Shown one piece after another: positions 26,853 through 30,581 of a stretch of DNA of 30,581 nt (positions are counted from its first letter, which is position 1; each line of letters begins with the position of its first letter). The position numbers were made by a program, and so were the translations under genes. The stretch is from Gammaproteobacteria bacterium (lineage in GTDB: Bacteria; Pseudomonadota; Gammaproteobacteria; Enterobacterales; Kangiellaceae): NCBI GenBank assembly GCA_013372875.1, contig JABXIW010000260.1, positions 1-30,581 on the forward strand, given 5' to 3'. Below the pieces are notes generated by a model, which was not told the DNA's origin, ran no database searches, and worked only from the letters and a program-made list of their open reading frames with translations.

Positions 26853-27542
26853 ATGAACAACACCATTTTACTCGTCGAAGATGACCATAAATTATCAGCC
26901 TTAACCGCTGAATTTCTTCGCATTAACGATTTTACCGTCAAAGTTATCGATAACGGCAACGATGCCATAGAGTATGCTCGAGCCAACCCACCCTTGGCGA
27001 TGATTTTAGATATTATGTTGCCTGGCGCTGATGGCTTGATGGTTTGCCGTCAAGTTAGGGAATTTTATCAAGGCCCAATCTTAATGCTAACGGCCATGGA
27101 TAACGATATTGATGAGGTAGTTGGTCTTGAAACGGGCGCTGATGATTATTTGACCAAACCTACCAAGCCGCGAGTTTTGCTGGCGCATTTGCGCGCCCTA
27201 TTACGCCGTTTGGAGTCTTATGATAACTCACCCACCGCATCATCCATCATTCAAGCAGGTAAGGTCACTATTGATCCAAAAAGTCGTTCGGTAAGAGTGG
27301 ATGGCACTAATGTTCATCTAACCACCGCCGAATACAACTTATTATGGCTATTAGCAGAGCAATCAGGTGCTGTGATCAGCCGCGAAGAACTACACCGAAA
27401 GACCTTCCGCTTAGAATATGATGGGCTTGATCGAAGCATCGATTTAAGAATTTCCCGTTTAAGAAAAAAACTCGGTGACGATCCTAAAACACCTTATATT
27501 ATCAAAACCATTCGTGGCCAAGGGTATCTCTTAGCGCAATGA
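26853..27542 (+). CDS. OmpR/RstA-like response regulator
   Basis: A 229-residue regulator. The receiver domain (1 to about 120) has the acidic pair D10/D11, phospho-acceptor D53 (LDIMLPGADG), T80 and K102 (LTKPTKP). The C-terminal winged-helix DNA-binding domain (about 132-229) ends KTIRGQGYLLAQ. The motif GLETGADDYLTKPTKPRVLLAHLRALLRR resembles RstA more than OmpR or PhoB. Its stop overlaps the kinase start by four bases (ATGA). It is divergent from the TonB-domain gene, which makes that gene a natural candidate target. Confidence 0.93.
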   Translation: MNNTILLVEDDHKLSALTAEFLRINDFTVKVIDNGNDAIEYARANPPLAMILDIMLPGADGLMVCRQVREFYQGPILMLTAMDNDIDEVVGLETGADDYLTKPTKPRVLLAHLRALLRRLESYDNSPTASSIIQAGKVTIDPKSRSVRVDGTNVHLTTAEYNLLWLLAEQSGAVISREELHRKTFRLEYDGLDRSIDLRISRLRKKLGDDPKTPYIIKTIRGQGYLLAQ

Positions 27543-28855
27543 GAAAGCAGCTAATTACATTAACTGCGATTTTAGTACTGGCTAATGCTGTAGCCGGCAT
27601 TTTGCTATTTTACGTCTATTTTCCTTGGTCCACCGATATCGACTACGAAAAAGCCCAACAAGAAGTAAGAAGTGACTTGTTGGATTTGAATATCCGCATG
27701 GCCTCTAACGAATATCGCTTCTCCAAGGCTATTGTCGATAGAGCTAAGTTCGATTTGAACCAAGATATTAAACAAAAAAGACCTTCTGAGCTGGATTTAT
27801 CCAAAGAAATTGAAAAAGCGTTAGCCGAAGAACGCTACAAGGTCTATATGGAAAATGAAGATGGACCCATTGGGATCTTAAAGCTAAACGAGGAAAACTA
27901 TTTAGTTCTTGGCCCATATTATGCTGCTTATGATGCGGTCAATACTCGTGACGGAATAGCCTATCTGATTCTATTAGCGATTTTTAATGGTTTATGCGTG
28001 TGGGGAGCTTTTGTTTATTTGCGCTCACGACTGGAGCCTGCCAACCAAGCGATTAATCGCGTTTCTGCAAGCATTTATTTAGATAAAAAAAGTAGCGCGA
28101 TTGCTAATGTTACTGAGAATATCCCTGAATTAGTCGATAAAATACATCAACTACAAAAAGAACATCAGCACAATATTCGTAGTCAACAAGACTTGATGCA
28201 CGCAGTGGCTCATGAGTTCCGCGGGCCAATGGCTAGAATTACTTTTGCCATTGATCTGCTGACAAGCGACAAAGAAGCCAAACAACAAGAGCAGCTCAAA
28301 ACTGACATCGAAGATTCTTTAGAAGAGTTGGATTCGTTAGTCAAAGAAGTACTGGATTACTCTCGCTTAAAAGATGGTCAACAGGCTTTAAATCTTGATC
28401 ATTTTGATATGCAAGACATCATCGAACTAGCGGTAAATAAAGTTTCACCGTTTTATCCTAAAAAGACATTCGATACAGTTTTCGACCCAGCGACAGGCAT
28501 TAACTGTGTTCAAGATCAAAAACTCATAGAACGAGCTTTGTTAAATCTTATTCGAAATGCCGCTAAATTCAGCTTCTCTAAAATCTTAATTAGCGCGAAA
28601 AAAGATGGTGACTCAGTTATTGTGACTGTAGAAGATGATGGTAATGGAGTGCCGCCTGGTAAACGCGAGCGAATATTTGAACCCTTTACTCGCCTCGATC
28701 ACAGTCGCAGCCGAGACTCAGGCGGCGCAGGCCTTGGCTTAGCGATTGTTTGGGGTATAGCCAATCGCCATGAAGGCTCCATTGAGGTGCGAGATAGTGA
28801 TTCACTGGGCGGTGCTGAGTTTACGTTAAAATTACCGCTTACCATTGAAGACTAG
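27539..28855 (+). CDS. RstB-like sensor histidine kinase
   Basis: A 438-residue membrane kinase. Two membrane helices (about 7-29 and 139-161) bracket a small periplasmic domain of about 110 residues. A HAMP-like region follows (about 161-212), then HisKA with phospho-acceptor H225 (HAVAHEFRGPMARI), an N box (ERALLNLIRNAAKFS), and the G boxes DDGNGVPPGKRERIFEPF and GGAGLGLAIVWGI of the HATPase domain. All catalytic motifs are intact. HEFRGPMARI is the form seen in RstB-like kinases. The signal sensed cannot be read from the sequence. It is translationally coupled to the regulator through an ATGA overlap. Confidence 0.92.
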   Translation: MRKQLITLTAILVLANAVAGILLFYVYFPWSTDIDYEKAQQEVRSDLLDLNIRMASNEYRFSKAIVDRAKFDLNQDIKQKRPSELDLSKEIEKALAEERYKVYMENEDGPIGILKLNEENYLVLGPYYAAYDAVNTRDGIAYLILLAIFNGLCVWGAFVYLRSRLEPANQAINRVSASIYLDKKSSAIANVTENIPELVDKIHQLQKEHQHNIRSQQDLMHAVAHEFRGPMARITFAIDLLTSDKEAKQQEQLKTDIEDSLEELDSLVKEVLDYSRLKDGQQALNLDHFDMQDIIELAVNKVSPFYPKKTFDTVFDPATGINCVQDQKLIERALLNLIRNAAKFSFSKILISAKKDGDSVIVTVEDDGNGVPPGKRERIFEPFTRLDHSRSRDSGGAGLGLAIVWGIANRHEGSIEVRDSDSLGGAEFTLKLPLTIED

Positions 28856-28875
28856 TCATAAGATTTATGACCTAG
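28852..28875. terminator. Dyad covering both stop codons of convergent genes
   Basis: CTAGTCATAA and TTATGACCTAG (28852-28861 with 28865-28875) pair with one bulged base around a short GAT loop. The stop of the kinase gene (28853-28855) and of the convergent metallo-beta-lactamase-fold gene (28872-28874) both lie within it. There is no T-run on either side, so it is only a weak terminator candidate. Confidence 0.3.
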
Positions 28876-29675
28876 CAAATAGACGTCCAGTTTAATCCTC
28901 TTTGCTGACAGGCAACTTGATAACGCACTTGCGAATCTTTAAGATTTTCAGCTAATAAACTAGCCACCAACTCTGGACAATTATTCTGCTCACTTAAATG
29001 AGTTGCCACTACAAACTCCAGCTTATCTCTATCCAACTGTTGCAATAAATCCATTGATTGCTGATTGTTCAAGTGCCCCAGAGATCCCCCTACTCGCTTT
29101 TTCAAGGAATAAGGGTAAGGACCAGCCATAAGCATTTCATAGTCGTGATTCATTTCAAGCAAAAGAGCATGGCAACTGCTAAGTTTTTCTACAATCGGAC
29201 GTGTTATCGAACCCAAATCACTAACAATACCTAAGCGTTTATCTTGAAATTCAATTACGAATTGGCACGGCTCACGCGCATCATGCGGTACTGAAAAAGC
29301 CTCAATACTAAGGTCATTAATGCTCAAGTCCTCAAAAGGACTTATCCGCTGGTAATGACTATTATCACCAAGTTTACCGCTCAAAAAAGTTCCCTGTGTT
29401 GCATAGACAGGAATTGACAGGCGACGGCTCAAAGCGCCCGCCCCTTTGATGTGATCTTGATGCTCATGAGTCACTAAAATCGCGGTTAAGCTGGAACTAT
29501 CAAACTCTAGCTTTTCAAAACGCTTGAGTGTTTCTTTCACAGTAAAACCACAATCAATCAACAGATGCGTTTGCCCTGCAGAGATTAAGGTCGCATTACC
29601 CTTTGAGCCTGAGCCTAAAGAAGCGACTTTAAAATTAGAACTAGTACTGCTGATTTGGCTATCGAGAGTTTGCAT
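28872..29675 (-). CDS. Metallo-beta-lactamase-fold hydrolase (YycJ/VicX type)
   Basis: A 267-residue MBL-fold protein with the metal motif THEHQDH (H70, H72, D74, H75) and the N-terminal FKVASLGSGSKGNATLIS that marks the YycJ/VicX group. Related proteins are thought to act on nucleic acids; no substrate can be assigned here. The order bamC then this gene is seen in Pseudomonas (dapA-bamC-MBL-purC), which supports both calls. The bamC terminator lies between them, so it probably has a separate promoter or depends on read-through. The first 14 residues are extra compared with family members that start near the SLGSGSKGN motif. Confidence 0.88.
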   Translation of the reverse strand: MQTLDSQISSTSSNFKVASLGSGSKGNATLISAGQTHLLIDCGFTVKETLKRFEKLEFDSSSLTAILVTHEHQDHIKGAGALSRRLSIPVYATQGTFLSGKLGDNSHYQRISPFEDLSINDLSIEAFSVPHDAREPCQFVIEFQDKRLGIVSDLGSITRPIVEKLSSCHALLLEMNHDYEMLMAGPYPYSLKKRVGGSLGHLNNQQSMDLLQQLDRDKLEFVVATHLSEQNNCPELVASLLAENLKDSQVRYQVACQQRGLNWTSIC

Positions 29676-29707
29676 GGATTTTGCAGAAAGTAGATTTAAA
29701 TAAAAAA

Positions 29708-29725
29708 AGCCGCCAATTGGCGGCT
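29708..29725 (-). terminator. Rho-independent terminator of bamC
   Basis: AGCCGCCAATTGGCGGCT is a perfect palindrome (7-bp GC-rich stem with an AATT turn) that on the minus strand runs into seven T (GGCTTTTTTTATTT). It lies 9 bases beyond the stop at 29735. Confidence 0.88.
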
Positions 29726-29734
29726 CTCTAATTA

Positions 29735-30581
29735 TTATTTTTGCGTTTCACGGCTTCTATAAGCAGCTTTAAAGTCCGGGTATAGCTGCCCAACCACTGC
29801 AGGTGATAAGCGCTCACCGTCTTCATCAGTAAAACTAATACTGGTACCACCATTTGTTAGCTCTTCAAGAACTAAACGGTAACTACCAGGTGCTAACTTT
29901 ACTTTCGCTTCTTTGTTATCGCTAAAGATTGAGCTCCAGAATCCAGCAGGATCATCCACTTTGAAATAGAAAATATTTTGCGACTGATCTCTATCCACAA
30001 CCGGTAAGTTTAAAACCCCTAATACCGCAGGCGTTTGTTGCCAAATGGATTGCAGATCACGCTCTGAAACCATCGCGATATGACCTTGAGGGTTAGTTCC
30101 TAGGCGAGTATCAATGACACCTTCTGCTAAAATGCGTGCGCGAGCTTCACTATCACGAACACCATCATAGTAACCAATAAATTGATTTAAAAACTGCTTA
30201 GCAACGCGATCCGAGGTTTGCACCTGCACCCAATTACCATCAATTTCCTGCTCGCTCGCGATATGGGTTGCTTGCACACCGAATTCATTACCACTATCGG
30301 CAATCATGGCCAATTTAAATTTATGACGTTGCCCATCAATATTATAAGAGCCCAAGCCCGCACCCAAGCCATCGTCATCGTCACTTAACCAAAAAGTGGA
30401 TAAATTTTTACTGTCTTGGCTTTCAACTTGAATACTATGCGCAGCAACAAAACCATCGAAATATTCTGTTAAACGACTAGATTGACCACGCAACCAAACC
30501 GTTGGATGCTTGGCTTCAGTATCTTCACGCACACCATCGCCGCTGGTTAATAGTAGCTGCGGTGGCTCAAGCCCTAACTGC
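29735..30581 (-). CDS. bamC: Outer-membrane assembly lipoprotein BamC, C-terminal part (5' end outside window)
   Basis: The frame is open to the window edge, so the lipoprotein signal is missing; a GTG at 30532 is internal valine. The first visible residues (LGLEPPQLL) match the unstructured BamC N-terminal region that ends in an xPPxL motif. Two helix-grip domains follow: one from about WLRGQSSRLTEYFDGFVAAHSI, the second with VVDRDQSQNIFYFKVDD...YRLVLEELTNGGTSISFTDEDGERLSPAVVGQLYP. This is the BamC/NlpB layout of the BAM complex that inserts beta-barrel proteins into the outer membrane. Sequence similarity in this family is low, so the call also rests on the neighbour (an MBL-fold gene, as in Pseudomonas). 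Confidence 0.82.
   Translation of the reverse strand, partial: QLGLEPPQLLLTSGDGVREDTEAKHPTVWLRGQSSRLTEYFDGFVAAHSIQVESQDSKNLSTFWLSDDDDGLGAGLGSYNIDGQRHKFKLAMIADSGNEFGVQATHIASEQEIDGNWVQVQTSDRVAKQFLNQFIGYYDGVRDSEARARILAEGVIDTRLGTNPQGHIAMVSERDLQSIWQQTPAVLGVLNLPVVDRDQSQNIFYFKVDDPAGFWSSIFSDNKEAKVKLAPGSYRLVLEELTNGGTSISFTDEDGERLSPAVVGQLYPDFKAAYRSRETQK

Overview
The window reads as a chromosomal, AT-leaning (about 40% G+C by eye), gene-dense stretch of a gammaproteobacterium. No integrase, transposase, phage gene, CRISPR array or tRNA is visible. Gene content and order (purB-roxA; dnaX-ebfC-recR...htpG...adk-hemH; yoaA-tsaB-slp; bamC followed by a metallo-beta-lactamase-fold gene) are typical of the class. 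The style fits a marine Kangiella/Aliikangiella-like lineage, but that placement is inference.

Layout. Bases 1-3778 (+): the 3' end of purB, roxA (ribosomal oxygenase, TTG start), a MATE efflux pump and queH. A bidirectional terminator separates these from a long minus-strand block. Bases 3816-20675 (-): a secreted eight-cysteine protein of unknown family, an Slp/YeaY-type lipoprotein with a long tail, tsaB, the yoaA-type Fe-S helicase, hemH, adk, a small VanZ-like membrane protein, htpG behind a good sigma-32 promoter, an S41 protease lipoprotein, recR, ebfC, dnaX, the 4.5S SRP RNA (ffs), an unrecognised 519-residue protein and nadA. Bases 20817-22907 (+): a lipoprotein of the prolyl oligopeptidase family that has lost its whole catalytic triad. 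Bases 22922-26695 (-): a saccharopine dehydrogenase-like gene coupled to an M14 metallocarboxypeptidase, then a periplasmic protein fusing a chalcone-isomerase-like domain to a coiled coil and a TonB C-terminal domain. Bases 26853-28855 (+): an RstA/RstB-like two-component system, divergent from that fusion. Bases 28872-30581 (-): a YycJ-type metallo-beta-lactamase-fold protein and the 3' part of bamC.

How the genes fit together. Most encode housekeeping functions: purine synthesis, DNA polymerase clamp loading and repair, protein export RNA, tRNA modification (t6A and queuosine), haem and NAD synthesis, folding and outer-membrane assembly. The E. coli order dnaX-ybaB-recR-htpG-adk-hemH is kept, with the S41 protease and VanZ-like genes inserted and the yoaA-tsaB-slp block joined downstream. 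The accessory interest lies from about 20.8 to 28.9 kb and in three small signals: an intragenic terminator-like hairpin in roxA, an A10 slippage site in dnaX with stops just behind it in both other frames, and the sigma-32 promoter of htpG.

I did not find a wholly new multi-gene system. The best novelty candidates are the dead oligopeptidase lipoprotein, the chalcone-isomerase-like/TonB fusion facing a two-component system, and the roxA hairpin.
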